Positions 1 through 9,087 are shown, numbered from the stretch's first letter. The stretch is 33,638 nt of DNA from Porticoccus sp. W117 (GCF_030341905.1 NZ_JATAAF010000028.1:1-33638); one strand, 5' to 3'. The notes: generated by a model not told the origin, from the sequence alone. Numbers and translations: made by a program.

Positions 1-126
1 CCTGAAAATATTGAGCAGGCTACCGTCATGGTGGAAGAATCTGTTGAGTTATACAATAAACGGCGGCCGCATATGGCTCTAAAATACAAAACGCCCGATG
101 AAGTCCATCGGGCGTTTTTAACCTGA
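1..126 (+). CDS. IS3-family transposase (OrfB), C-terminal 41 residues
   Basis: Frame 1 reads without a stop to TGA at 124-126. The residues LYNKRRPHMALKYKTPDEV are the hallmark end of the rve-type integrase domain of IS3-family OrfB proteins, following the last catalytic residue of the DDE triad. The 5' part, including the catalytic acids, is outside the window. The last codons also form an intrinsic terminator hairpin (91-119), so the element probably ends its own transcript inside its coding sequence. Whether the full copy is intact cannot be judged here. Confidence 0.85.
   Translation, partial: PENIEQATVMVEESVELYNKRRPHMALKYKTPDEVHRAFLT
91..119 (+). terminator. Intrinsic terminator inside the transposase 3' end
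   Basis: A perfect 10-bp stem, ACGCCCGATG (91-100) paired with CATCGGGCGT (106-115), has a 5-nt loop and is followed by a T run. It lies within the last transposase codons and would stop plus-strand transcription before it runs antisense into hutG. Confidence 0.8.
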
Positions 127-180
127 AATAGTGTCAACCTATATCAGGACAAGACACAGCAATGATTTCCCGATGAGGAA

Positions 181-978
181 TCAGTGCCCCGAACGCCACT
201 GCAACATGGTTTGCAACAGCTGACGCAACAGCGCCTGCAAAACTGCGGCTTTCTCCGGCAGATAAGCATTGCTGTCATCTTCCGCCATATAGGCACTTTG
301 CGCCAATTCCATCTGTACAGCATGCACACCATTATCCGGCTGACCGTAATGGCGGGTGATATAGCCCCCCACAAAGCGGCCATTGGCCACCCACTGAAAC
401 TGGCTCTGGCCTGCCAACACCGACTCGAGTTTTTCGCTCAGTTCCGAGTCACAACTCTCACCCCGTGCGGTGCCTAAATTTAAGGTCGGCAATTCTCCCT
501 CAAAAAGCCGTGGCACATGGGAGCGTATGGAATGGGCATCGTAGAGCAGGCAGAAACCGTGCTCGGTTTTGACCCGTTCAATCTCAGCCGCCAGAGCGTA
601 GTGGTAGGGCTGCCAATAAGCGGCAATTCGTTGGGGCAGTTCAGTGTCGGTAAACTCCTTGCCCGCTAAATAAAGTGGCTCGTCCTCAAAAGTAATCACT
701 GGGCACGTGCCGGTGGTGGCTTGGCCGGGATAGAGGCTCTCGCCACTCGCCGGGCGATTCAAATCCACCACGTAGCGGCTGTAGTTGGCTTTGATAACCG
801 TAGCACCCAACTCCTTAACAAAGTCGTAGAGCTGGGGAATATGCCAGTCGGTATCTTTCAGGCTTTTGGCCACTGGCGTCATACGCTCCGCCAGTTCGGC
901 GGGCAGTTCCAGGCCGGAGTGGGGCATGGAGATGATTAGCGGCGACGTGCCGCGGATGAGTTCGTAAATGGGTGTCAT
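181..978 (-). CDS. hutG: N-formylglutamate deformylase (N-formylglutamate amidohydrolase)
   Basis: This 265-aa protein hydrolyses N-formyl-L-glutamate to glutamate and formate, the last step of the five-step histidine pathway that uses HutF. It shows the FGase family pattern: an ISMPHSG motif near the N-terminus, the stretch DTDWHIPQLYDF, the DLNRP segment, and LLYDAHSIRS with a probable metal-binding His. The start at 978 was chosen because MTPIYEL is the usual beginning of HutG and GGAG lies just upstream; the longer open frame reading out of the 999-1083 repeat is not used. It lies 130 bp downstream of hutH on the same strand, with a repeat in the gap, and is the last gene of the hutF-hutH-hutG arm. 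Confidence 0.93.
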   Translation of the reverse strand: MTPIYELIRGTSPLIISMPHSGLELPAELAERMTPVAKSLKDTDWHIPQLYDFVKELGATVIKANYSRYVVDLNRPASGESLYPGQATTGTCPVITFEDEPLYLAGKEFTDTELPQRIAAYWQPYHYALAAEIERVKTEHGFCLLYDAHSIRSHVPRLFEGELPTLNLGTARGESCDSELSEKLESVLAGQSQFQWVANGRFVGGYITRHYGQPDNGVHAVQMELAQSAYMAEDDSNAYLPEKAAVLQALLRQLLQTMLQWRSGH

Positions 979-998
979 TGGTGCTCCGATTGTCAAAG

Positions 999-1083
999 GG
1001 AGACGGGAGATGAGAGATGTGAGACGGAGAGCACCGATCCAACTACGGAGTGGTTCGTCTCCCGTCTCTCGTCTCACATCTCC
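999..1083. repeat. Heptad repeat array with complementary arms (hutG-hutH gap)
   Basis: The left arm (999-1026) is four 7-bp units: GGAGACG, GGAGATG, AGAGATG, TGAGACG. The right arm (1056-1083) is four complementary units: CGTCTCC, CGTCTCT, CGTCTCA, CATCTCC. About 29 bp separate the arms. The arms can pair as a stem, but the 7-bp period is the dominant feature. Similar 7-bp-period arrays occur in three other gaps of the window. No gene is present here. Confidence 0.8.
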
Positions 1084-1108
1084 CCGAGAAGGCGTTAGCC
1101 TTCGAGAC

Positions 1109-2635
1109 TCACCCCTCTAAGTACGCCCCAATCCTGTCACCAAACACATCGGCTTCAATCAACTCCCTCACCGCATCAATGTCAGGCTTGAAGTAACGAT
1201 CCTGATCCCACTCCGCGGCCACATTGCGAATTTCGCTGTGGAAGTGTTCCAGCTGTTCATTGGATTTCAGTGGGCGGCGCAGGCTGATGCCTTGGGCGGC
1301 ACACAGCAGTTCAATGGCAACGATATTGCGCACGTTTTCGTTCATGGTACCCAAACGGCGACCGGCGTAGGTGGCCATGGACACATGATCTTCCTGGTTG
1401 GCAGAAGTGGGCAGGCTGTCTACCGACGCCGGGTGGGCGTGGGATTTGTTCTCACTGGCCAGCGCCGCGGCAGTCACGTGGGCGATCATAAAACCAGAGT
1501 TCAAGCCGGCATCCTTTACCAGGAACGGCGGTAACTGACTCATGGCGGCATCGATCAGCATAGCCACCCGGCGCTCTGACAAAGCACCAATTTCGGCGAT
1601 AGCAATGGCCAGATTGTCGGCGGCCATGGCCACCGGCTCGGCGTGGAAGTTACCGCCAGAAATCACCCCCACTTCCTCGTTAAACACCAGCGGGTTATCG
1701 GTAACGCCGTTGGCTTCGGTCACCAAAGTGGTGGTGGCGTAACGCATCTGGTCAAGAATCGCTCCCATCACCTGAGGCTGGCAACGCAGGCAGTACGGAT
1801 CCTGAACCTTGGCGCAATCGCTGTGGGATTGATTGATTTCGCTATCGGTCAACAGCTCGCGATACATGCGCGCCGCTTCAATTTGCCCCGGCTGGCCGCG
1901 CACCATGTGGATTTCGTGAACATGAGGGGAACGAGCACTAAGGCTGGCCTCAGTACTCATGGCACCGGCGGTAACCGCCGCGTTGAAGTTCACCTCAGCC
2001 TCGAACAGGCCTTTTAACGCCAGCGCCGTAGACGTCTGAGTACCATTCATCAACGCCAGCCCTTCTTTCGCCGCCAGCTCGATGGGGGCCAGACCCGCTT
2101 TGGTCAATGCATCGCGGGAGGCCATCACTTCGCCACCCCAAATCACTTCGCCCTCGCCAATCAGCGGCATGCTCATATGGGCCAGCGGCGCCAGGTCGCC
2201 GGAAGCACCAACCGACCCTTGACTGGGAATAGCGGGCACCATGCCGGCGTTGATCATATTGATCATCAGCTCAATCACTTCCCGGCGAATACCGGAAAAG
2301 CCACGCATCAGCGAGCCAATTTTCATCACCGTCATCAGCCGCGCGGTGTTTTCGCAGAGATTTTCGCCAACACCTGTAGCGTGGGACAACACCAGATTGC
2401 GCTGCAACGTGCCCAGCTGGTCGCGGTCGATGGTAGTCTGCGCCAGGCGGCCAAAACCGGTGTTGATGCCATACACCGTTTCACCACTGTCGATGGTATC
2501 GATGACCCGTTGGCGGGATTTTTCGACAATACCCCAGCGGCTGTCGTCCACCACGATAGTGGTTTTGTGGCGAAAGATATTGCGCAGGTCGGAAAGGGTC
2601 AGCTCTCCGGGGTTAAGGTTTAGTTCAAAAGACAT
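1109..2635 (-). CDS. hutH: Histidine ammonia-lyase (histidase)
   Basis: This 508-aa enzyme deaminates L-histidine to trans-urocanate plus ammonia, the first and committing step of the Hut pathway, in the cytoplasm. The signature [15 protein letters not shown] is present, and Ala144-Ser145-Gly146 is the tripeptide that cyclises into the MIO electrophile. Other family segments include YGINTGFG (residues 55-62), the conserved Tyr/Asn region before the MIO, and [15 protein letters not shown]. Length is normal for bacterial HutH. The ATG at 2635 is preceded by an AAGG-containing ribosome site. It sits between hutG and hutF on the same strand, and the three are probably one transcript from the hutF promoter, because no HutC-like operator is seen directly upstream of hutH. 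Confidence 0.97.
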   Translation of the reverse strand: MSFELNLNPGELTLSDLRNIFRHKTTIVVDDSRWGIVEKSRQRVIDTIDSGETVYGINTGFGRLAQTTIDRDQLGTLQRNLVLSHATGVGENLCENTARLMTVMKIGSLMRGFSGIRREVIELMINMINAGMVPAIPSQGSVGASGDLAPLAHMSMPLIGEGEVIWGGEVMASRDALTKAGLAPIELAAKEGLALMNGTQTSTALALKGLFEAEVNFNAAVTAGAMSTEASLSARSPHVHEIHMVRGQPGQIEAARMYRELLTDSEINQSHSDCAKVQDPYCLRCQPQVMGAILDQMRYATTTLVTEANGVTDNPLVFNEEVGVISGGNFHAEPVAMAADNLAIAIAEIGALSERRVAMLIDAAMSQLPPFLVKDAGLNSGFMIAHVTAAALASENKSHAHPASVDSLPTSANQEDHVSMATYAGRRLGTMNENVRNIVAIELLCAAQGISLRRPLKSNEQLEHFHSEIRNVAAEWDQDRYFKPDIDAVRELIEADVFGDRIGAYLEG

Positions 2636-2660
2636 ATTGCTACCTTTTTACGTGATTATT

Positions 2661-2757
2661 GTCATCCTGAGCGGCGCAGCCGCGTGAGGATCTCACAAGT
2701 TTCAGTATCTGAGATCCTCACGTCGCCTTTCTTTATGGAAAGGCTCCTCAGGATGAC
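2661..2757. repeat. Imperfect palindromic intergenic repeat (hutH-hutF gap)
   Basis: The element begins gtcatcctgag (2661) and ends ctcaggatgac (2757), with a second internal pair, tgaggatctca and tgagatcctca. It is one of several gtcatcctgag-type palindromes in the window. Its right end supplies the last codons and the stop of hutF. Confidence 0.75.
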
Positions 2758-4115
2758 GAGTTCAGTTCAACAACCGCAGCTTTAAATTCTTCTTCAATCC
2801 GCGGCTCAAAAATATGTACGCCATCGGCAACCACTTGATTGCCGCCAACAAAAACATCTTTCACCGGGTTGTCGTCGCAGCCGAAAATCCAGCTATCCAG
2901 CAGGTCATCACCGCTGCGCCCAACCAAACGGGGGTGATCACTATCCAGCACCACCAGATCGGCCCGGCAACCCACTTCAAGTTTGCCAATATTGCGACCG
3001 CAGGCCTGTGCACCACCTGCAAGAGCACCGTCAAACAGAGTGCGACCAGTGCTGGCCCCCGCTTCTGCGGCCAGAACATTGCGACCATTGGTAGTAAGGC
3101 GCTGGGCGTATTCCAGCCAACGTAATTCTTCTGCCGGGTTGATGCTGACCTGGCTGTCGGAGCCGATGCCAAATACGCCCGCCTGCTGCAAATAGCTTGC
3201 TGTTGGGAAAATGCCATCACCCAAATTGGCTTCTGTGGTGGGGCAGATACCGGCAACCGCGCCGCTGTTGGCCAAAGTGGTAATTTCCTGATCAGTGAGG
3301 TGAGTGGCGTGAATAAGACACCAGCGCTGATCCACAGCAAAGTTCTCCAGCAACCACTCCACCGGGCGCTTGCCACTCCATTCCAGACAGGCTTCCACTT
3401 CCGGAATCTGCTCGGCGATATGGATATGCACTGGCCCTGTCGAAAAAGAAGCCAATACATGATTTAACAGTTCAGGCGTTACCGCGCGCAGGGAATGCGG
3501 CGCAATACCCACTACGGCATTGCTGTCTTCAGCAACTGCTTTTTGCAGTTCATCGACAATTTCCAAAAATCCATCTGCATCATTGAGAAAACGTTTTTGC
3601 CCCGGCACCGGCGCCTGACCACCAAACCCGGCATAGCGATACAGAACGGGCAGCAAGGTGATGCCTATACCCGCATCGCGCGCTGCCTGCAGGCAGCGCA
3701 AGGTCATCTCGGCGCGATTGGCGTAGGGGTTGCCATTCTGGTCGTGGTGAAGGTACTGAAACTCCGCCACATTGGTGTAACCGAACTTGAGCATTTCCAC
3801 ATACAGCTGCGCCGCCACTGCTTGCAATTGTTGTGGCTGCATCTTGCCCAGGTAGGCGTACATGGCTTCCCGCCAGGTCCAGAAGCTGTCTTGCGACTGC
3901 CCTGCCTTTTCCGCCAAACCCACCATGGCCCGTTGGTGGGCGTGGGAGTGCAGGTTGGGCATACCCGGCAACACGGCACCCTGCAGTTGTGGTGCAGCAG
4001 AATTAGTCACACCTGTACGCACAGCCGCGATATCACCGCTTTCAGCGATATCGATTTCAACATCGCTGGCCCAGCCATTGGGCAACAACGCAGATTTGGC
4101 AAACAGGGTTCTCAT
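2748..4115 (-). CDS. hutF: Formimidoylglutamate deiminase
   Basis: This 455-aa amidohydrolase-superfamily enzyme converts N-formimino-L-glutamate to N-formyl-L-glutamate plus ammonia, and its product is the substrate of HutG. Metal-site motifs are visible in order: NLHSHAHQRAM (HxH), HIHIAEQ, LIHATHL and GIGSDSQVSINPAEELRWLEY (Asp). The start at 4115 (MRTLFAKSALLPNGW) fits the family; a longer reading frame upstream would run through the promoter region and is rejected. The last residues (NSSS, then stop) are encoded by the end of a palindromic repeat, so the C-terminus may have been altered by that repeat. It is the first gene of the minus-strand arm, divergent from hutI with 100 bp between them. 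Confidence 0.93.
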   Translation of the reverse strand: MRTLFAKSALLPNGWASDVEIDIAESGDIAAVRTGVTNSAAPQLQGAVLPGMPNLHSHAHQRAMVGLAEKAGQSQDSFWTWREAMYAYLGKMQPQQLQAVAAQLYVEMLKFGYTNVAEFQYLHHDQNGNPYANRAEMTLRCLQAARDAGIGITLLPVLYRYAGFGGQAPVPGQKRFLNDADGFLEIVDELQKAVAEDSNAVVGIAPHSLRAVTPELLNHVLASFSTGPVHIHIAEQIPEVEACLEWSGKRPVEWLLENFAVDQRWCLIHATHLTDQEITTLANSGAVAGICPTTEANLGDGIFPTASYLQQAGVFGIGSDSQVSINPAEELRWLEYAQRLTTNGRNVLAAEAGASTGRTLFDGALAGGAQACGRNIGKLEVGCRADLVVLDSDHPRLVGRSGDDLLDSWIFGCDDNPVKDVFVGGNQVVADGVHIFEPRIEEEFKAAVVELNSSS

Positions 4116-4171
4116 AAACAAAGAGCTTTCATAAAAATTTACACGGCCGGGATTGAATCTCAAGGGCGGGC

Positions 4172-4201
4172 AGTATAGCATGCACCATACATGTATATAC
4201 A
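4172..4201. promoter_or_regulatory. Divergent hutF/hutI control region with HutC-type operator
   Basis: TGTATATACA (4192-4201) is a perfect 10-bp palindrome of the kind bound by HutC repressors, which are released by urocanate. On the minus strand an extended -10, TGC then TATACT (4172-4177), lies about 19 bp from TTGTAT, which overlaps the operator and fits a hutF promoter. On the plus strand TATACA inside the palindrome is a possible hutI -10, so a bound repressor would block both directions. The operator role is inferred from the motif and the neighbouring hutC gene. Confidence 0.7.
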
Positions 4202-4215
4202 ACTAGATTTTTGTA

Positions 4216-5478
4216 ATGACTGACTCAGCCACTGACAACCGCTGGAACCACCTGTGGATTAACGCCCGCATCGCGACTATGTCCCTCAATGGGAGCCAAG
4301 GCGGCAGTGCCTATGGCATGATCGAACACGGCGCCATTGCCACTCAGGGCGACCGCATCGTATGGGCTGGCAACATGTCAGACTTGCCCGGCGAGCCGGC
4401 AGCACTGGCGGAGGAAGTAACCGATTGCAATGGCCAGTTGGTGACACCCGGCCTAATCGATTGCCACACCCACCTGGTGTACGGCGGCGATCGCTCCGCT
4501 GAATTTGAGATGCGCCTGAACGGTGCCAGCTACGAAGAAATTGCCCGCGCCGGTGGCGGTATTGTCTCCACCGTCAAAGCCACCCGCGCCGCCAGCGAAG
4601 ATGAGCTCTATGAGCACGCCCTGCCCCGCCTTAAACGCCTGATGGCCGATGGCGTAACCACCGTGGAAATCAAATCCGGCTACGGCCTGGCGCTGGAACA
4701 CGAAGCCAAACAACTGCGGGTGGCTCGCAAACTGGGCAACGATTTTTCAGTTTCCGTAAAGACCACTTTTCTCGGCGCACATGCCCTGCCTCCTGAGTAT
4801 CAGGATCGTAGCGACGACTATATCGATATGGTGTGCAACGAGATGCTGCCCGTTATTCACGCCGAGGGGTTGGCGGATTGCGTGGATGCCTTTTGCGAAG
4901 GCATTGGCTTTTCCGTGGCGCAAACCGAACGGGTCTTTGAAGCGGCAAAAAAACACAGCCTGCCAGTGAAACTGCACGCCGAACAACTTTCTGACCTGGG
5001 CGGTTCCGGACTGGCGGCCCGGTACAACGCCCTGTCCGCCGACCACCTGGAATACCTGAACAGCGACGATATCGCCGCCATGAAAGCCAGCGGTACTGTT
5101 GCGGTTGTTTTACCCGGTGCCTTCTACTGCCTGCGGGAAACCAAACTGCCACCCATCCAGGCATTGCGCGACGCCGGTGTGCCCATCGCCCTGGCTACCG
5201 ATTGCAACCCCGGTTCGTCTCCGGTAGTGTCGCTGCTGCTAATGCTCAGCATGGGCTGCACCCTGTTCCATATGACGCCGGAAGAAACTCTTGCCGGCGT
5301 TACCCGCAATGCCGCAAAAGCGCTTGGCATCATTGATGAAGTGGGCACTCTGGAAGTGGGCAAGCGCGCCGACCTGGTGCTGTGGCGGGCAAAAAATCCG
5401 GCACAACTGAGTTACCTGGTGGCCGATCTGCCCTGCCAGAAAGTTTTGTTTGCCGGTCAACCGAGGGCAGCACAATGA
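4216..5478 (+). CDS. hutI: Imidazolonepropionase
   Basis: This 420-aa metal-dependent amidohydrolase opens 4-imidazolone-5-propionate to N-formimino-L-glutamate, the third Hut step. Visible motifs are [21 protein letters not shown] (HxH metal ligands and substrate arginine), [36 protein letters not shown] and [10 protein letters not shown] (Asp ligand). Length is typical. The ATG at 4216 has no obvious Shine-Dalgarno sequence, and the probable -10 is only 15 bp upstream, so the mRNA leader may be very short. The stop overlaps the hutC start by 4 bp (ATGA), so the two genes are translationally coupled. Confidence 0.96.
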   Translation: MTDSATDNRWNHLWINARIATMSLNGSQGGSAYGMIEHGAIATQGDRIVWAGNMSDLPGEPAALAEEVTDCNGQLVTPGLIDCHTHLVYGGDRSAEFEMRLNGASYEEIARAGGGIVSTVKATRAASEDELYEHALPRLKRLMADGVTTVEIKSGYGLALEHEAKQLRVARKLGNDFSVSVKTTFLGAHALPPEYQDRSDDYIDMVCNEMLPVIHAEGLADCVDAFCEGIGFSVAQTERVFEAAKKHSLPVKLHAEQLSDLGGSGLAARYNALSADHLEYLNSDDIAAMKASGTVAVVLPGAFYCLRETKLPPIQALRDAGVPIALATDCNPGSSPVVSLLLMLSMGCTLFHMTPEETLAGVTRNAAKALGIIDEVGTLEVGKRADLVLWRAKNPAQLSYLVADLPCQKVLFAGQPRAAQ

Positions 5479-6224
5479 GCCAGCAATCAACCAACCTGAA
5501 AGCTCTGCCCCGCAACAGCGCAGTGCCCCTGTACCAGCAGATTCAGGATTCCATCATTCACAAAATCCGCTCCGGCGAATGGGCCAAAGGCGAGAAGGTG
5601 CCGTCGGAAAATACCCTGGTGGAAGACCTGGGCGTCAGCCGCATGACTATCAATCGGGCGCTGCGGGAGCTGACCCAACAAGGCTATCTGGAGCGGGTAC
5701 ACGGCGTTGGCACCTTTGTGGCGGAGCCGCCGCGCCACGCCAGCCTGATTGAAATTCAGGACATCGCCGACGAAATTCGCGCCCAGGGCAAAGTACACCG
5801 CGCCGACCTGTGGCACCTGCAGGCGGAACAGGCGCTGGGCGAAGTGGCTCAGCGCATGGAAGTAACTGTGGGCACCACCCTGTTCCATATCGTGATGCTG
5901 CACTTTCAAAACGACGTGCCCATTCAACTGGAAGACCGCTGGGTAAACCCGCAACTGGCACCGGAATTTTTGACCACCGACTTCTCAACCATCACGCCCA
6001 CTCAATACCTCATGGAACTCTACCGCCCGGACGAAATGGAGCACATCGTGCGCGCCGTTATGCCGGTCGAAGAGCTGCGGGAAATGCTCGCCATCCCGGT
6101 TGGCGAACCCTGCCTGCGCCTGAGCCGCCGCACCTGGAAAAACGCTGCCGTGGTGACGTTGGCGGACTTTACTTATCCGAGTACGAGGTATGACCTGGGG
6201 GCGAGGTACGCGACGAATAATTGA
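5475..6224 (+). CDS. hutC: Histidine utilisation repressor, GntR/HutC family
   Basis: This 249-aa regulator has an N-terminal winged-helix GntR domain (about residues 14-80, with [19 protein letters not shown] and [30 protein letters not shown]) followed by a UTRA ligand-binding domain (about 95-240). HutC proteins bind the hut promoters and are released by urocanate. Its genes lie on both sides of the candidate operator at 4192-4201, which it probably recognises. The start at 5475 overlaps the hutI stop; a longer in-frame upstream extension inside hutI is rejected because the family begins with a short tail before PLYQQI. Confidence 0.95.
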   Translation: MSQQSTNLKALPRNSAVPLYQQIQDSIIHKIRSGEWAKGEKVPSENTLVEDLGVSRMTINRALRELTQQGYLERVHGVGTFVAEPPRHASLIEIQDIADEIRAQGKVHRADLWHLQAEQALGEVAQRMEVTVGTTLFHIVMLHFQNDVPIQLEDRWVNPQLAPEFLTTDFSTITPTQYLMELYRPDEMEHIVRAVMPVEELREMLAIPVGEPCLRLSRRTWKNAAVVTLADFTYPSTRYDLGARYATNN

Positions 6225-6257
6225 TTTTCGGAGTGAATTTGCTGATTCGGAGCAGGG

Positions 6258-6418
6258 TCGCACGTCTGACGTCGCACGTCGCACGCTAAACCCAACGAGT
6301 ATTAGCTGAACTCCTGAGGGCACGGGTTATTTTGTGCTCCGAATTGCCCGGGCTTTGCTTGCATCAATCGAAGCCCTGCACTGCCTTTAGCGTGCGACGT
6401 CAGACGTGCGACGTGCGA
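6258..6418. repeat. Heptad repeat array with complementary arms (hutC-hutU gap)
   Basis: Left arm (6258-6285): TCGCACG, TCTGACG, TCGCACG, TCGCACG. Right arm (6391-6418): CGTGCGA, CGTCAGA, CGTGCGA, CGTGCGA. Each right-arm unit is the reverse complement of the left-arm unit at the same position, so the odd unit (TCTGACG/CGTCAGA) is second in both arms; a simple inverted repeat would place it third. The arms are 105 bp apart. The gap (6225-6472) has no gene and no recognisable HutC operator. Confidence 0.85.
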
Positions 6419-6472
6419 CCGCTTAGCAACTACACCACTGTTTAACGTTTAGCACCAAGAGAGATCACCGAC

Positions 6473-8158
6473 ATGACCAACACCATCGGCACCCGCCACG
6501 ACCCAAGCCGCAACATCGCCTCCCCCACCGGCACTGAACTGACCTGCAAAAGCTGGCTCACCGAAGCGCCCTTCCGCATGCTGCAAAACAACCTGCACCC
6601 GGATGTGGCAGAGCGCCCGGAAGACCTGGTGGTATACGGCGGCATTGGCCGCGCGGCGCGCAACTGGGAGTGCTACGACAAAATTATCGAGGCGCTGAAA
6701 GAGCTGAATGACGACGAATCCCTGCTGGTGCAATCCGGCAAGCCGGTTGGCGTTTTCAAGACTCACAAAGACGCCCCCCGCGTGCTGATCGCCAACTCCA
6801 ACCTGGTACCGGAGTGGGCCAACTGGGAGCACTTTAACGAGCTGGATCGCAAAGGCCTGATGATGTACGGCCAGATGACCGCCGGCTCCTGGATCTACAT
6901 TGGCTCCCAGGGCATTGTGCAAGGCACCTACGAAACCTTCGTGGAAGCCGGTCGCCAGCACTTCGATGGCAACACCAAAGGCAAGTGGATTCTTACCGGC
7001 GGCCTCGGCGGTATGGGCGGCGCCCAACCACTGGCCGGTGCCATGGCCGGTTACTGCATGATCGCTGTTGAGTGCGACGAAACCCGCATCGACTTTCGCC
7101 TGCGCACCCGCTACATCGACAAAAAAGCCTACAGTCTGGACGAAGCCATGGAGATGCTTAACGACGCATTGGCCAAAGGCGAAGCCATCTCCATCGGCCT
7201 GCTGGGCAATGCCGCGGAAGTATTTCCTGAAATGGTAAAACGCGGCATCAAGCCGGATCTGGTGACCGACCAGACCTCCGCCCACGACCCTGTTAACGGC
7301 TACCTGCCCATCGGCTGGACCGTAGCCGAGTGGCGCGAGCGCGCCCACAGCCACCCGGAAATGGTGGCCGCGGAAGCGCGCAAATCCATGGCGGTGCAAG
7401 TGCAGGCCATGCTGGATTTCTGCAACGCCGGCATCCCCACCGTGGACTACGGCAACAACATCCGCCAGGAAGCCTATAACGAAGGCATCAAAGACGCCTT
7501 TGACTTCCCCGGCTTTGTGCCCGCCTACATCCGCCCGCTGTTCTGCCGTGGCGTCGGCCCGTTCCGCTGGGCGGCCCTGTCCGGCGACCCGGAAGATATC
7601 TACAAAACCGACCAGAAGGTGAAAGAAATCATCGCCGACGACCCGCATCTGCACAACTGGCTGGACATGGCTCGCGAGCGCATCGAATTCCAGGGCCTGC
7701 CGGCGCGCATCTGCTGGGTGGGCCTGGGCCTGCGCCACAAGCTGGGTCTGGCGTTTAACGACATGGTGAAAAACGGCGAGCTGAAAGCACCGGTAGTGAT
7801 TGGCCGCGACCACCTGGATTCCGGCTCCGTATCCAGCCCCAACCGGGAAACCGAAAGCATGATGGATGGCTCCGACGCGGTATCCGACTGGCCGCTGCTC
7901 AACGCCATGCTCAACGTCGCCGGTGGCGCCACCTGGGTATCCCTGCACCACGGCGGCGGCGTCGGCATGGGTTACTCACAGCACTCCGGTGTGGTGATTT
8001 GCTGCGACGGCACTGACGAAGCGGCGGCGCGTATTGAGCGCGTGCTGTGGAACGACCCAGCGACTGGTGTTATGCGTCACGCGGATGCTGGCTACGACAT
8101 TGCCAAGCAGTGTGCCAAAGAGCATGGGTTGAATTTGCCGGCGATTGAGCTAGGTTAA
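6473..8158 (+). CDS. hutU: Urocanate hydratase (urocanase)
   Basis: This 561-aa cytosolic enzyme adds water to urocanate using a tightly bound NAD+ as electrophile, giving 4-imidazolone-5-propionate. Family segments run the whole length: [35 protein letters not shown] (Rossmann-like NAD+ binding), [34 protein letters not shown] and [19 protein letters not shown], whose Cys414 probably matches Cys410 of the Pseudomonas putida enzyme. Length is normal. The ATG at 6473 follows GAGAG. It lies 248 bp downstream of hutC on the same strand with a repeat between, so it may be read through from hutI-hutC or have its own promoter. Confidence 0.97.
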   Translation: MTNTIGTRHDPSRNIASPTGTELTCKSWLTEAPFRMLQNNLHPDVAERPEDLVVYGGIGRAARNWECYDKIIEALKELNDDESLLVQSGKPVGVFKTHKDAPRVLIANSNLVPEWANWEHFNELDRKGLMMYGQMTAGSWIYIGSQGIVQGTYETFVEAGRQHFDGNTKGKWILTGGLGGMGGAQPLAGAMAGYCMIAVECDETRIDFRLRTRYIDKKAYSLDEAMEMLNDALAKGEAISIGLLGNAAEVFPEMVKRGIKPDLVTDQTSAHDPVNGYLPIGWTVAEWRERAHSHPEMVAAEARKSMAVQVQAMLDFCNAGIPTVDYGNNIRQEAYNEGIKDAFDFPGFVPAYIRPLFCRGVGPFRWAALSGDPEDIYKTDQKVKEIIADDPHLHNWLDMARERIEFQGLPARICWVGLGLRHKLGLAFNDMVKNGELKAPVVIGRDHLDSGSVSSPNRETESMMDGSDAVSDWPLLNAMLNVAGGATWVSLHHGGGVGMGYSQHSGVVICCDGTDEAAARIERVLWNDPATGVMRHADAGYDIAKQCAKEHGLNLPAIELG

Positions 8159-8169
8159 CCCCCCAACCC

Positions 8170-8255
8170 GTCATTGCGAGCCGCGTAGCGGCGTGGCAAT
8201 CTCCACCAGCTCACTGCCAGCCTGATGGAGATTGCCGCGCTGCGCTCGCGATGAC
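8170..8255. repeat. Palindromic intergenic repeat (gtcattgcgag type)
   Basis: The left end reads gtcattgcgagccgcgtag and the right end ctgcgctcgcgatgac, with gtggcaatctcc and ggagattgccgcg forming an inner pair. This is a common bacterial interspersed-repeat layout. It lies just after the hutU stop. Apart from this repeat and the promoter at 8312, the gap 8159-8384 holds nothing recognisable. Confidence 0.75.
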
Positions 8256-8311
8256 GCAACATTAACCTATTCAATTAAAGCCAACCCAAAGACTATAAAA
8301 CATTACATAAT

Positions 8312-8351
8312 GTCAAATATGCTTGACTTTATATCAATCTAGTCTTACTTT
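8312..8351 (+). promoter_or_regulatory. Candidate promoter and operator for the membrane/HTH pair
   Basis: TTGACT (8323-8328) followed after 17 bp by TACTTT (8346-8351) is a plausible sigma-70 promoter. The inverted repeat GTCAA-N6-TTGAC (8312-8327) overlaps the -35 and could be an autoregulatory site for the HTH protein encoded at 8804. The operator role is inferred from position and symmetry only. Confidence 0.45.
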
Positions 8352-8384
8352 TTGAAGCACAGACTACAAAAAGAGGCTTAACCC

Positions 8385-8807
8385 ATGACCCCATTAAAGA
8401 AAGCTCCCAGTTCTTGGGAAAGCACAGTAAAAAAGAACGCAACTCGCTTGATGTACTGGACTGCAACCTGGGTTGTGACCTGTGCACTACTGAGCTTTGG
8501 CCCCAAGCTCATTTGGAATTTCAATACCTTGCTATCCACCCTGGCAGTAGCTCTTAATTTAGGTATTGGCGTAGTGATGATACTTGCGCAGGTAAAATAT
8601 CTGAGAGGAGCAGACGAGATGGAGCGGAAAATTTTCCTCGATGCTTCAGCCATAACACTGGGTGTTTTGTTAATCTGCAGCTCCAGTTACCAGGCGTTGA
8701 AAACCGCACAACTGATTTCCTTTGAGCCTCTAATAGGGCCACTGTTGTGTCTAATGGGAGTCACATTTTCGATTTGTATATTAGTAGGCTCTCGGAGATA
8801 CCGATGA
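8385..8807 (+). CDS. Small integral membrane protein, paired with an HTH regulator
   Basis: The protein is 140 aa with about four hydrophobic segments (roughly residues 22-42, 47-68, 84-104 and 112-132) and a charged KYLRGADEMERKIFLDA loop between the second and third. No catalytic motif is visible. An AGAGG ribosome site precedes the ATG. The stop overlaps the start of the HTH gene by 4 bp, so the two proteins are made together. Small membrane protein plus Xre regulator pairs of this kind are common in bacteria, where the membrane partner may modulate the regulator; here that is inference only. Function not recognised. Confidence 0.8.
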   Translation: MTPLKKAPSSWESTVKKNATRLMYWTATWVVTCALLSFGPKLIWNFNTLLSTLAVALNLGIGVVMILAQVKYLRGADEMERKIFLDASAITLGVLLICSSSYQALKTAQLISFEPLIGPLLCLMGVTFSICILVGSRRYR

Positions 8808-9004
8808 AAAATCGTCTAAAGGTTCTTCGTGCTGAAAAAGACTGGACTCAAGCCGACTTGGCCGAACAGCTATCCGTTTCTCGACAAACAATTAACGCCA
8901 TCGAAAAAGGTAAATTTGATCCTAGCTTACCGCTGGCATTCAAGACAGCTCGGCTATTTGAATTGGCTATCGAAGATATCTTTAGTGATGAAGTCGAGTC
9001 CTGA
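8804..9004 (+). CDS. Small Xre-family helix-turn-helix transcriptional regulator
   Basis: This 66-aa protein is almost entirely one Cro/C1-type HTH domain: MKNRLKVLRAEKDWTQADLA, SVSRQTINAIEKGKFDPSL (recognition helix) and FKTARLFELAIEDIF. It belongs to the short YozG-like regulators that act as dimers. The ATG at 8804 overlaps the stop of the membrane-protein gene; a longer in-frame start within that gene is rejected because the HTH family starts at MKN. It probably represses its own operon through the GTCAA/TTGAC repeat at 8312-8327 (inference). Confidence 0.9.
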   Translation: MKNRLKVLRAEKDWTQADLAEQLSVSRQTINAIEKGKFDPSLPLAFKTARLFELAIEDIFSDEVES

Positions 9005-9047
9005 TAGAACACAAGATTAACTTCTTCAATTTTTCTCTCTTCTCGAT

Positions 9048-9055
9048 GCTACAAT
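9048..9055 (+). promoter_or_regulatory. Extended -10 promoter element upstream of aroG
   Basis: TGC followed by TACAAT (9050-9055) is an extended -10 motif. The -35 region is poor (TTCAAT-like around 9025). It lies 33 bp before the aroG ATG, which has GGAAG as its ribosome site. No leader-peptide attenuator was seen in this short leader. Confidence 0.55.
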
Positions 9056-9087
9056 CGCCGCCTTTGCAAACCGATTGGAAGTAAACC

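Larger units (their letters stand above)
1..156 (+). mobile_element. Right end of an IS3-family insertion sequence, cut by the window edge
   Basis: The first 126 bases encode the carboxy-terminal end of an IS3-type transposase. The following sequence (tgtcaacctatatcaggac, then aagaca) looks like the terminal inverted repeat of such an element, ending near 156. The left end lies outside the window, so the family is inferred from the transposase tail alone and the target duplication cannot be checked. The element stops about 25 bp beyond the hutG stop codon, so hutG is intact. Confidence 0.7.

Noticed and set aside
999-1083. A CRISPR array
   Set aside because: The units are only 7 bp and head to tail without spacers, and no cas genes are present.
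6449-7951. A 500-codon open frame on the minus strand opposite hutU
   Set aside because: It is antisense to a strongly recognised urocanase, rich in His, Gly, Val and Ala as expected of a GC-rich shadow frame, and has no family features.
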